A DNA stretch of 64,000 nt, taken from the NCBI GenBank assembly GCA_027405735.1, contig JAPEHQ010000024.1, positions 1 to 64,000 on the forward strand, written 5' to 3'. This stretch comes from Mucor racemosus. Its lineage: Eukaryota; Mucoromycota; Mucoromycetes; Mucorales; Mucoraceae. A program made the translations under genes and the position numbers. This document shows positions 48,052 to 57,357 of this stretch, piece by piece; positions within the stretch are counted from its first letter, which is position 1; each line of letters begins with the position of its first letter. The notes below the pieces were generated by a model. The model saw only the letters and a list, made by a program, of their open reading frames with translations. It was not told where the DNA came from and did not search any database.

Positions 48052-49294
48052 AAATGTTAAATAACCACCTAGGGCTTTGATATTTTTTATGGTAGAAATT
48101 TTTTTTATTTAAAACAGTTTTATTTATAATGCTAACATTAGAACCAGGATCTACCTTTCCTATAATCCTAATATCGTTGATAAGCAAGGGAGTTATTAGA
48201 TTGAAACTGTTTTTAGTTGTTTGTTCATTGTACTTACAATCTTTGTTTTCCATAGCTTCGCGGAATAGAGTACTTTCATCGCGGTTGGAATTGTTGTTGT
48301 TATTGTTATTGTTGCTACGGTTACGGGAACGACGTGCACGTCTACCTTGACCACTGGGGCCATGATAGGGATGCTCCTTCTGAATAGAAAGAACGTTGAG
48401 ATTTTTCTTCTCAAAATATTCAGGACAAGTATGCCCATGGAACCAAGGTTTACCACACCAGGAACAGAAAGAACTACCAGTGGCTCTCTTTGGAACATTT
48501 GATCTAGGCACATGGTTACTTCCCTTAGAGTTCATACGACAATCCTTCTCGTTGTGTCTAGCTTTAGAACCACCATGATTAGAACAAAAGAAAGATGATT
48601 TAGCAGACGAGGAAGAAGATGATCCAGAAGATCCACCTTGATGAGACATGGATGATAACGATCCACCAGAACGAGAATGACCACCAACTTTCTTTTGATT
48701 TACAAATGAGATAGGACACTTTTGGGCATTCAATACATTAAGCGCACAAGTGACGATTTGACCTGCCGTGAAATCAGATGCACCAGGATATTGAGCACAG
48801 AGAACAGAATTAATTTGAATTTGCCAAGCGGCGGGGAAACCCAACAAGAAAGTATCACCGAGAGTAGTATCCTCAGTAGAATAACCGGCCTCCATTACGG
48901 CTCTTGCAAAGCGATTGTAATATTCCTCCGTAGTTTCACCGGATCTCATAGTAGCTCCTTGCACCTCTCTACGGGCATCCAACCTTAAAGCAGCATTGTT
49001 GAATTTCTTTGTGAATTTATCCTTGGCCTCCTGCCAAGATTTGGCTAACAGCAATTCTTGATTTAACCAAAGATCCAAATCATATGGGATTGTCAGAGGA
49101 ATGTATCGTCTCCATACATCATCCACAGATTGACCTGAAGACAAGATCACCTTTTCAAAAGAGCGCAGGAAGTGATGGATTGAATCATAAGCTTGATCCT
49201 TAGGAAAGTACTTGGTGGCGCTGGTACGAAGTTGAAACATAGGTAAATCCCTTTTAGACAGAGATTCCACCATTATCACCATTGTTGTTTCCAA
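48038..49294 (-). CDS. Retroelement Gag capsid, nucleocapsid and protease start
   Basis: An open frame of about 418 codons. The first part is a retrotransposon capsid-type domain (ending WLNQELLLAKSWQEAKDKFTKKF and GETTEEYYNRFARAVMEAGY). Two cysteine/histidine knuckles follow: FFCSNHGGSKARHNEKDC (CX2H...HX4C) and FCSWCGKPWFHGHTC. A basic, asparagine-rich linker precedes the retropepsin active site KVDPGSNVSII. The motif has DPGS instead of the usual D-T/S-G. The frame ends 14 bases past the start of the pol frame. A run of eight A (near 48100-48107, minus strand) marks where homology moves into the pol frame, a +1 change. Confidence 0.9.
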   Translation of the reverse strand: METTMVIMVESLSKRDLPMFQLRTSATKYFPKDQAYDSIHHFLRSFEKVILSSGQSVDDVWRRYIPLTIPYDLDLWLNQELLLAKSWQEAKDKFTKKFNNAALRLDARREVQGATMRSGETTEEYYNRFARAVMEAGYSTEDTTLGDTFLLGFPAAWQIQINSVLCAQYPGASDFTAGQIVTCALNVLNAQKCPISFVNQKKVGGHSRSGGSLSSMSHQGGSSGSSSSSSAKSSFFCSNHGGSKARHNEKDCRMNSKGSNHVPRSNVPKRATGSSFCSWCGKPWFHGHTCPEYFEKKNLNVLSIQKEHPYHGPSGQGRRARRSRNRSNNNNNNNNSNRDESTLFREAMENKDCKYNEQTTKNSFNLITPLLINDIRIIGKVDPGSNVSIINKTVLNKKNFYHKKYQSPRWLFNIFEYE

Positions 49295-49784
49295 AAATTG
49301 ACGCCTTTACACTTGCCTCAGATAGTTTGATTGAATGTTTCAATGTCGAGATTAGTTTATTCATTTCCTCTACCTTGACACTCATATCTTGAATATGTGC
49401 TTGACCTTCTTGATTGTCCAGGTCAGTTCCGGCGATCATATCCGTGAGGAGAGAAAGATATTGGTCCCTTTTCCAAAACATTTTTTTCAGGGCGCCAACA
49501 TGGCTTGCACCAGATGAAGACTTCATTGAGGTAACCGAAGAAGGAACAGAAGAAGGAGTAGCAGAAGGAGTAGCATCATGCTCGGCATTTTCACCAACCA
49601 AGGGAGCTTGCTCAACATTTTTCTCGGCCGCAGCCAAGGGCATGTCTTCGTCTTCAGAGACACCATCGCGAGACTCGTATTGTTGATTAAGTTGGGTGTC
49701 TCGGATCTGATCCTCAACTTGAGAGATTGGAGAAGCGGCAGCAGATTCACGGCCAGAGGTAGGTGATTGAGATTGGGTAGACAT
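49254..49784 (-). CDS. Retroelement Gag N-terminal frame
   Basis: 176 codons starting MSTQSQSPTSGRES. It is acidic and serine/alanine-rich at first, then a putative coiled coil (GQAHIQDMSVKVEEMNKLIS). It overlaps the capsid frame by 41 bases, which lies +1. It has no domain of its own that I recognise, but its position right after the 5' LTR and the absence of another start make it the likely N-terminus of Gag. Its stop codon (TAA at 49254-49256) directly follows the codons for ISV. Confidence 0.8.
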   Translation of the reverse strand: MSTQSQSPTSGRESAAASPISQVEDQIRDTQLNQQYESRDGVSEDEDMPLAAAEKNVEQAPLVGENAEHDATPSATPSSVPSSVTSMKSSSGASHVGALKKMFWKRDQYLSLLTDMIAGTDLDNQEGQAHIQDMSVKVEEMNKLISTLKHSIKLSEASVKASIFGNNNGDNGGISV

Positions 49785-49841
49785 GGTATGAGTAGTAGTA
49801 GTAGTAAGATAAAAAATTCAGTCTTGATAAATTGTAAAAAA

Positions 49842-50568
49842 TGCAGTAAATTACGATGTTAATTTACTAAAATAAAAAAAATATAAAAATAAAAGCAGTA
49901 GAAATACAATTATAATCAGCTAAAGTCTTTATTACAAAAGATTTCTGAAGAGTTAAAATAATTGAAAAGTATGAGGGTATTTATAGTGATTTGGAGAACT
50001 TGGATACCATCAGACTTGAATGGATGTATATTTAGTAATCTTCCAGTTTTGAGTACATTGTTATTGATTTGATATTTTAAGGGGTAAATTGTATAGAGCA
50101 TTGACCATAAGGGATTGTATGTCAAGTGTGACAATATCGACCTTTTGGGAAATGGTTGTTTTTGTTTATTTCTGTTATATCTATTTTATGTAACCTTGAT
50201 TTTTAAGGGGTAGTTTTTATATGCTTGAATCTTATTTATATTGATAGTGCAACTACGATATAGATGAGTAGTTGACTAAATTGATATCTTTGTTTATTAT
50301 CATTATTGATTTGGATAGAATCCTGTTTTGATATATATGTCATTTGTGTAATTGATTGCGCCGTGATCAAGGGTGCTATCATCTACACGACATGTATGGT
50401 TCAAAAAGGGTATTTCATATCTTTAGCATGCGTTTGTTATTGTGTTCAATTGAAGCGTTTGTTTATTATCGTTGTTCACATTTCAAGTGGCATCATATTT
50501 TATGAGCGACACTTGAAATTTAGGTTGTTTTATTTTATCAAGCGTTTTTAGTATGTAATTCCACTGCA
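49842..50568 (-). repeat. 5' LTR of the chromovirus
   Basis: 727 bases, near-identical to 43793-44519. It must contain the element's promoter. It is followed on the right by TATAT, matching the left flank. Confidence 0.95.
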
Positions 50569-50957
50569 TATATATTTATAATATTTATATATACACGTTT
50601 TATCTACTACTAAATTTTTGTATATATATGTAGCGCAATTTTGTATTTTTTACGGATTATATACTCACTGGGAACTTCAGTTATATTTTCTATTGAAATA
50701 AATTTAGCTTTTGCATTATTGTACTGTAATGATCTATAATTTTGGACTAACAGCAAAGGTGGATAGTATGCTTATAGATATTATTCTTGCTATTATAAAT
50801 TGGTGATCATTGGATTGATGAAGGTTGGTGTTCTTATTTGTAAATTAGATATTTATTAGTGAATAAATAAAAGTAAAGGGAGTGTAACAAAACAGATAAA
50901 TTTACAAGGGATCATGTAATGATTTTCTTGTAGTATTTATATAAGAAATGAGGCAAG
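50569..50957. other. AT-rich spacer right of the retroelement
   Basis: About 390 bases of plain AT-rich sequence with no gene or RNA signal. It is probably the same pre-insertion locus as the sequence left of 43793. Confidence 0.5.
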
Positions 50958-51500
50958 GTTTTGCATGTGTTGTATTCCACCTACTAGTATCATACATTAT
51001 CACCTTCTACAGTATCAATACATCTTACAATCTATTGACTACGACATGTATTGAAGTGCAAGTCTTGATATCGGATATAAGAAACTCCTAGAGTATCAAG
51101 TTTAATCCAGTAATTACCAAAAACGCTTTGACCTCAATTATGACACCACATTATTTCATCTCAGCAGTTAACCAATCAAGTAGTTATCAAATCAACATCC
51201 AAGCATATTTAGCGCAGCATTGAAACAAGACAACTCACAAGCTCTGCAAGAACGGTTAAATTATGATTGATCCATTTCAATCCATAGATTACTATCGAAC
51301 AGATCCAATGGTTCAATAGTGCCTTAAATTACATCTCAGGATCTCAATGTCAAATCAATATAAAAGGCCATACTTTTACATCTAAATAAACGATATCTTG
51401 TTTTTATTATACAGTTGAAGAACTGATTAATTACTCATTCTTTTATAATTTTATTCTTTTTTAAGTACTATTTATCAATCCTGAAAATATACGACAGCAT
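50958..51500 (+). repeat. Dispersed repeat, family 3, copy 1
   Basis: This stretch aligns with 59144-59701 in the same orientation over about 540 bases (roughly 80-85 % by eye). Shared landmarks include CAATCTATTGACTA, AACATCCAAGCATATTTAGCGC and AAACGATATCTTG. There is no coding content. The start of the match at 59144 lies about 670 bases before repeat C. Confidence 0.8.
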
Positions 51501-51765
51501 GAATGAAACTGAAATGTTTGACTCATTACATGTACCTAGCATAATTACGTGATATAGGGCAAAAATAGAAGAACTTTCTTTATCTTAATCAGAAATTAAG
51601 GTTTTTTTGTAAAACAAATTGCAGCTGACACCCAAAGAATAGCAGTAATATATCCAAAGGAAAAAAAATATGATCAAATTGCTCAATATTGCACAAATCG
51701 AGAAGAAGAACAAAATAATAGACAAGTAGAAGGACGGCAATTAAAAAAAGCAAACATAGAGGGGA
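51501..51765. other. Spacer
   Basis: A short AT-rich interval between the family 3 repeat and the tRNA-like segment. Nothing is recognised. Confidence 0.4.
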
Positions 51766-51845
51766 CGTTTGTCCTAGTTGCTAGACTTATGCGCTTTACA
51801 GCTAGTTCAAACGGAGAGGTTGTGGGTTCGAAACTCGTGTAAACG
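51766..51845 (+). ncRNA. tRNA-like segment, possible SINE head
   Basis: Eighty bases can form a seven-pair acceptor-like stem (CGTTTGT with GTAAACG, two wobble pairs). They contain a B-box-like GTGGGTTCGAAAC and an A-box-like TAGTTGCTAGAC at roughly the right distance. The D arm and anticodon arm do not fold properly, so this is not a normal tRNA. It is better read as a decayed tRNA or the head of a tRNA-derived SINE with a downstream body to about 51905. Confidence 0.4.
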
Positions 51846-51905
51846 GATTTTCTTCGGAACTTGCGCTTGCCGGGTTAGAAGCGCAGCTAATCACCCCCTC
51901 ACCTT

Positions 51906-52244
51906 TTTTTTCGTTTTACCTTTCTACGCACAGCTTTCAAAAAACTACCAATTGCTCTCTTCTTTTCTCTACTCCAGTATTTTTAGTGCTATCTCGGAAA
52001 TCCGTTTTTTTTATGAATATCTTATTTTACAAGCACAAGGGAGACACATTCTGCACGCAATAATTTAATAATGTAAACTGGATTGTAGGCCTATTACTGT
52101 CTGCATATTTTAATTTTGGTTTTCATCCAGTAAGTAACAAATAGAGTATTACTAATTGTCACATAAAGGCATACATAATGGAGTATCTTTAGTCATTTTT
52201 CAGAAAGACTTAAAAAGAGCTCAGCGAATAAAATCGTTCACTAC
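51906..52244. other. Spacer
   Basis: A mixed AT-rich interval. It may include the body of the tRNA-like element at its left end. No gene is seen. Confidence 0.4.
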
Positions 52245-52527
52245 GGCCGACCTGTGCTGCACAAGATGATTCCGTTGTGCCCAGGTGGGCTGCACACTAT
52301 AGCCTAAGCTCTTGTGCACAGTGAATATGGTTAAAAAGATAACAGTATGCACATGGGCACAACAAAAGAAACTGCACACGAGCACAACGCTAACCCTATA
52401 TGTGCAGAATTATATATTCTGTCCATGCGCATAACATTAATCCATGTGTGCATAATAATAAAATCTGACCATGAGCATAATGAGCTGATCGTGTAGGCAC
52501 AAATTGGTTTGTACATGAGCATCGTGC
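52245..52527. repeat. Degenerate short-period minisatellite (CATGNGCATAA-type)
   Basis: Between 52352 and 52526 the motif CAYGNGCAYAAY recurs about eight times at starts near 52352, 52377, 52400, 52424, 52443, 52470, 52490 and 52514, an average step of about 23 bases. Left of this, TGTGC/GCACA words continue to be frequent back to about 52250. The spacer bases between motifs are poorly kept. It is not a CRISPR array, since the units are degenerate and the organism is eukaryotic. Confidence 0.65.
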
Positions 52528-52909
52528 CGTTCTCAAAATTCCATTGCATTTTTTTACTGCCGGAATGGGTTTTTAAATTACATTTGTGTTTATTAATATA
52601 AATTATAGACAATACAATTCAATACGTTGTTGATGTTGAGCAATACATGCAAGAGCCAATATGTTTCCGATTACCATCATTTGTAAATATGTTTATAGCC
52701 ATAATGTTTACAGCAACAATGGTTTTTGCCCGCGTATAAACTTGAATAAAACTTTCTGCTTAAATTTATATGCAAGCCTAATCTAACATTATATGTGTTA
52801 CTTTATCACTCATAAAAGTTAAACAAATTAACCTTCGTTAAACTTACTATTTTTGTTTACAATTGTCAGCTGTAAAAAGACTTGTTTTCAAGTACAGTAT
52901 ATATACAAT
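52528..52909. other. Spacer
   Basis: AT-rich with no supportable gene, RNA or repeat. Confidence 0.4.
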
Positions 52910-53600
52910 CAAAAAAGCGTTTCTTTTTTTTTAACTTTTCTTATATTTAACCATGTACGGTCTGAAAATTCAGACTTTTTAGCGGACATTTTCGGGGCTC
53001 ATTTTATCCTTACCAACACTCATGATTTTGATCAAAAAACAGAAAAATCTAATTTTGACACCAAAATCAACGTTTAAATATATTACAATGTGAGAGAAAA
53101 TTGTAGCCATGACTAATACACATTTTATAAAAGCTTAATATTAAATGTTGATTAATAAAACTTAGCATTTTTGACCCAAAAACAGTTTTTTGATTAAAGG
53201 ATTTTCATGTAATATTTTGTAATAAAAATGTTTGTTATTTTTTATTGAGCAAATAGAGCGCTAAACGTTGTATATGTGTATATTTTTTGTTTTTATGATT
53301 GGTAATATAATTTACTCCAGATTTGCAAAACCAGAAAAAAAAATTAAAAAATGTCAAAATTGATGATCTGGACAAGAATCATTTTTGAAATTAATATTCC
53401 GCCTATAAGCCTTGTAAGTCTTAAAAACAAGAGATTTCATAATACTGGAAAAAATTTTCAAGAATTGACAGTGCTGTACCTACTTGGTTCAAGCTTATTA
53501 CTACTGTAAATCTTTATACATGTTAATATTGTGTGGTGGTTTATTTGATGATAATATAGTCTTACTTTATAATTATTGCGCTAGAGGTGATTTATGTCGG
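52910..53600 (+). repeat. Segmental duplication, copy 1
   Basis: About 690 bases match 56463-57131 at roughly 90 % or more by eye, for example around CTTTTTAGCGGACATTTTCGG and CAAAATTGATGATCTGGAC. In both copies the duplicated block runs on into a broken dynein intermediate chain segment. Copy 1 has about 240 extra bases (53600-53840) just before that segment. Confidence 0.85.
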
Positions 53601-53849
53601 TTTTTGAGGATATTAAACAGCCAATTTTGAAGCCAATTCCATTTCTAGCTCTCGTTGAAATGTAATTCTTATAAATAGTCTTTTAAACCAAGACCTAGAA
53701 GCTCTGGGTTCTTTTTTTTACCATTAGTTTTTCGAGTAATAAATCCTACGTTCTCCATGATAAATGTTACTAGTCTTTATTATTATTCTTTCTATAAATA
53801 AGATTGTATGTATCCATAAACTCTCAATTACATTGAGCTTTAGTCTTAC

Positions 53850-54084
53850 CTCTCCAATATCATAAACAATAACATGGCCATCACTGGAACCTATTGCCGC
53901 CTTTTTACCCTTTTTGCCCTCTTTGTCCCAAGCCAATTTATTCAATGCTTTATCAGAACCAACTTAAGTGCTACTTACAAATGGTTCCGCGGTATTTGCA
54001 TTCAAATTCCAAACATTAATTTGACTGATTCCATCTACAGTAGTATCAAACGTATCATCAGCCCGCCTTATGATAAATGCCAAT
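53850..54084 (-). pseudogene. Dynein intermediate chain WD40 segment, broken copy 1
   Basis: On the minus strand an acceptor-like TTTTAG at 54085 is followed by sequence encoding DGISQINVWNLNANTAEPF, then GSDKALNKLAWDKEG, KKAAIGSSDGHV and YDIGE before a GTAAGA donor at 53849. This resembles the last WD40 repeats of cytoplasmic dynein intermediate chain. The copy has an in-frame TAA between the two blocks and a small duplicated lysine-rich insert (KKGKK). No other exons of the gene were found around it. It is a gene fragment, not a working gene. Confidence 0.6.
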
Positions 54085-54207
54085 CTAAAATCAGAAACAT
54101 TACATTGTCATTGTTATGATAAGCTACGAAAAGCTCGATTTTTAATAATATAGCAACTGAATAAAAAACAAGATGATATTAATAGCATATGGTGAGTATT
54201 TACCATC

Positions 54208-54729
54208 TGCAGTAAATGACAAAGTTATTTACTAAAATAAAAAAATATAAAAAATAAAAGCAGTAGAAATACAATTATAATCAGCTAAAGTTTTTATTAC
54301 AAAAGATTTCTGAAGATTTAAAATAATTGAAAAAGTATGAGTGTATTTATAGTGATTTAGAGAACCTTGACACCATCAGACTTGAATGGATGTATATTTA
54401 GTAACCTTCCAGTTTTGAGTACATTGTTATTGATTTGATATTTTAAGGGGTAAATTGTGTAGAGCATTGACCATAAGGGATTGATGTCAAGTGTGACAAT
54501 ATCGACCTTTTGGGAAATGGTTGTTGTGTTTATTTTTGTTATATCTATTTTATGTAACCTTGATTTTTAAGGGGTAGTTTTTATATGCTTGAATCTTATT
54601 TACAATATTGATAGTGCAACTTCAATAAATGTTGTTCACATTTCAAGTGGCATCATATTTTATGAGCGACACTTGGAATTTAGGTTGTTTTATTTTTATC
54701 GAGCGTTTTTAGTATGTAATTCCACTGCA
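54208..54729 (-). mobile_element. Solo LTR of the chromovirus family, internally deleted
   Basis: 522 bases match the chromovirus LTR ends (TGCAG... and ...CACTGCA) but lack about 205 bases from the middle. It is flanked by CCATC on both sides (54203-54207 and 54730-54734), an exact 5-base target duplication. This shows a past insertion reduced to one LTR by recombination. Orientation is as in the full element. Confidence 0.93.
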
Positions 54730-54734
54730 CCATC

Positions 54735-55019
54735 TAAATACGTTTGGTGAAGTATGCTTTTAAACCCTTTTAAAAATCCTGAGGCAAACACAATATCTTG
54801 GTCCTGTAATTTCTATCCACCAAAATGTTGCAATTTCCACCACACAATGAATGCACCTTTTATCATTCAATCTTGACATCAATGTGCATTGAGTATTGGG
54901 TATCATTTTTGTACCAGTTGTGTTTTCTCTGATTCATTAATATTTCGTTATATTGAACGATAATTTGTAGCATTGCCAAAAAAAATGCTTCAAGAGTTTT
55001 CGGCATATCAAATTATGCA
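54735..55019. other. Spacer
   Basis: An AT-rich interval with no recognised feature. Confidence 0.4.
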
Positions 55020-55365
55020 ATTTAGTAACAATGATTTGCGCTTATATTCTGGTATTATTAACTCTTTTATTTTTGGACAGATACCAATAAACCATGGAGG
55101 GAAAGTATATAGTATTTGAATATTTGACGGAACTGGACTCAATACTGGGCAAAACAATTCGAAAATCATATTAAAACCATCCAAAAAGCATCTGAAACAA
55201 ATCTGACAGCAGAATCTCTGTCTCGGCAAATTCTGACACTAGTAACTTTCAACTTTACATGAGGGTAGTAGGTACAAACCTTGGACACAATGATATTAAA
55301 TGACTCCTTCCACAATTGTATGTCGAGAAACTCATCTCCAAAGTGCGCCTATAGGTTGCTGCATA
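55020..55365 (+). repeat. Dispersed repeat, family 2, copy 2
   Basis: This is the partner of 28546-28890 in the same orientation. Shared landmarks include TTCTGGTATTA-like sequence, ACAATTCGAAAA and GTGCGCCTATAGGTTG compared with GTGGCCTTATAGGTTG. It is non-coding. Confidence 0.6.
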
Positions 55366-55704
55366 CCTTTATTAAAAACAATAAAAAATACGATTTCTAT
55401 GTATGAATACTAATTCAAGTAAAATTCAATTCCACACAGACATACACATAAAATTAAAGAGGTACTACACATATTTCAAGTGTAGATGATCTGTAATGAA
55501 ATGTCTGTAAATTTGAAAACAAATCGCATACTATATAATGTTTGAAAAGAATTATTAGATTACAAAGACTATTGCATTTTATTTGTAATGTAATATGAAC
55601 AAACCATTTCATTGAAACGGAAAATAATAAATTATAAAATTTGAAAGCAAAAATAATAGATATATGAACAAAGAAAGGATTATGAGTCTTTTTTGTCTTG
55701 TAGA

Positions 55705-55912
55705 TTACAATTTCAAGAGAACTCTTCCTTTCTTTGGCTTTTTCTTGTTTGCTTTGATAGTCCAATTTCTTACTAGCCGTAGTACAATGACACGCTCCCA
55801 AATAATATTTATCAAGCAATTTGCAAGCACAAATCCCCACAGTTCCCAACGGAACCATTTAGGTAAACAATGGTAATTAGGCAAGACATTAGATTGTTCT
55901 TTTTTTGTGTTT
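55705..55912 (-). pseudogene. Possible 3' exon relic of a P-type ATPase
   Basis: Read on the minus strand from an acceptor-like ATATAG, a frame of about 68 codons gives LPKWFRWELWGFVLANC, then IIWERVI and a lysine-rich tail before TAA. A hydrophobic segment ending in an acidic residue and followed by a basic tail recalls the C-terminal end of P5-type cation ATPases. No upstream exons are visible nearby, so at best it is a fragment. The assignment is tentative. Confidence 0.3.
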
Positions 55913-56151
55913 CTATATCATTTGAAATTTTATCACTTTCCTGGAACATTTTGTGAATTTGTTACCAGTTCTAGCTTTTTATTGAATAGATATAAATATC
56001 ATTGCCTTCGATTTGATCTGGTAACCAAGAAATACGTCCGAAAATACAGTAGTAAATAATGATATTTGATCTTAGAATGTAGTTAAATAAAAATATCAGT
56101 CTCTAATACATACTGCTACCTGCTGCCTATATTAAAAACATTAGTCCCTTA

Positions 56152-56299
56152 CACTATGAAGAAAAAATCCCTGAATTCTCTTAATTGTGCCACATTAAGG
56201 AAAATAAGACAAAATCTAAAAAAAATAAGCAGTGAAAATTTTCTTATTTTCCTTAATGTGGCACAATTAAGAGAATTAAGAGATTTTTTCTTCATAGTG
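56152..56299. mobile_element. Foldback MITE with 57-bp terminal inverted repeats
   Basis: 148 bases. The left arm starting CACTATGAAGAAAAAATC is the reverse complement of the right arm ending GATTTTTTCTTCATAGTG, over 57 bases with two mismatches. The loop is about 35 bases. Both sides carry TTA (56149-56151 and 56300-56302), consistent with the 3-base target duplications of PIF/Harbinger-type MITEs, although AT richness limits the weight. It has no coding capacity. Confidence 0.85.
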
Positions 56300-56462
56300 T
56301 TATGCTAGAATGCGTATTCAGATAAAAGAAAAGAATATCAGCTTGATAGCCTGATATGTCTTGTCAAACGGTGAATAATATCCTTGGAATATGAAAACAA
56401 AGAGAGAAACAACACACGTAGAAAAGAATTTTCAAGGCTTTACATTATTTAGCGCAATTAAA

Positions 56463-57131
56463 TAAAAAAGCGGTTCTTTTTTAAACTTTTCTTATATTTA
56501 ACCATGTACAATCCGAAAATTCAGACTTTTTAGCGGACATTTTCGGGGCTCATTTTATCCTTACCAACGCTCATGATTTTGGTCAAAAAACAGAAAAATT
56601 AAATTTTGACACCAAAATCAACGTTTAAATATACTACATTGTGAGAGAAAATTGTAGCCATGACTAATACACATTTTATAAAAGCTTAATATTAAATGTT
56701 AAGTAATAAAACTTAGCATTTTTCGCCCAAAAACGGTTTTTTGATTAAGGGATTTTCATGTAACATTTTGCAATAAAAATGTTTGTTGTTTTTTATTGAG
56801 CAAATAGAGCACTAAATTCTGTATATGTGTATATTTTTTGTTTTTATAATTGGTAGTATAATTAACTTTAGATTTGCAAAATCAGAAAAAAAAAATCAAA
56901 AAATGTCAAAATTGATGATCTGGACAAGAATTATTTTTGAAATTAATATTCCGCCTATAAGCCTTGTAAGTCTTAAAAATAAGAGATTTTATAATACTTG
57001 AGAGATTTTTCAAGAATTTGCGATGCTGTACCCACTTGATTCAAGCTTATTTCTGTAAATATTTATACATGTTAATATTGTGTAGTAGTTTATTTGATGA
57101 TAATATAGACTTACGTGATAATTAATGCGCT
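56463..57131 (+). repeat. Segmental duplication, copy 2
   Basis: This is the partner of 52910-53600 and continues into the second dynein intermediate chain fragment at 57163. Relative to copy 1 it lacks about 240 bases between the block and the fragment. Confidence 0.85.
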
Positions 57132-57162
57132 AGAGGTGATTTACATTAAGTTTTAGTCTTAC

Positions 57163-57280
57163 CCTTCCAACATCATAAATATAAACATGGCCATCACTGG
57201 AACCTATTGCCGCCTTTTTATCTTCTTTGTCCCAAGCCAATTTATTTAATGCTTTATCAGAACCAACATACTTCCCAGTA
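57163..57280 (-). pseudogene. Dynein intermediate chain segment, broken copy 2
   Basis: On the minus strand the frame reads GSDKALNKLAWDKEDKK, AAIGSSDGHVYIYDVG and then a GTAAGA donor. It agrees with copy 1 and lacks that copy's lysine-rich insert and stop codon. Homology to copy 1 starts only at TTGGTTCTG, so the upstream WD40 block is missing. A solo LTR lies 77 bases further upstream in the reading direction. Confidence 0.6.
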
Positions 57281-57357
57281 AAAATTGATTTATTAGTAAA
57301 ATTAATTATAAATAACAAGCTAATAAGTAATAATTATGGTATACCTTTGATAGTTGG

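Larger units (their letters stand above)
43793..50568 (-). mobile_element. Ty3/gypsy chromovirus, nearly complete, minus strand
   Basis: A 6776-base LTR retrotransposon. It has two 727-base LTRs (43793-44519 and 49842-50568) that begin TG and end CA and differ at one base that I could see (44430 versus 50479). It is flanked on both sides by TATAT, a fitting 5-base target duplication, though AT richness makes that weak. The internal part, read on the minus strand, has Gag, a retropepsin, reverse transcriptase, RNase H, integrase and a C-terminal chromodomain, the domain order of chromoviruses. Gag and Gag/protease, and protease and pol, lie in successive frames, each offset by +1. A purine-rich stretch (GCTGGGGGCAA on the minus strand) sits next to the 3' LTR. 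No tRNA-type primer site starting TGG follows the 5' LTR. Confidence 0.95.

Noticed and set aside
52245..52527. CRISPR-like repeat pattern
   Set aside because: Repeats are degenerate, spacers are not uniform and the sequence is fungal.
52331..52612. 93-codon minus-strand frame
   Set aside because: It runs through the minisatellite. Its cysteine- and methionine-rich look comes from the GCATAA-type words.
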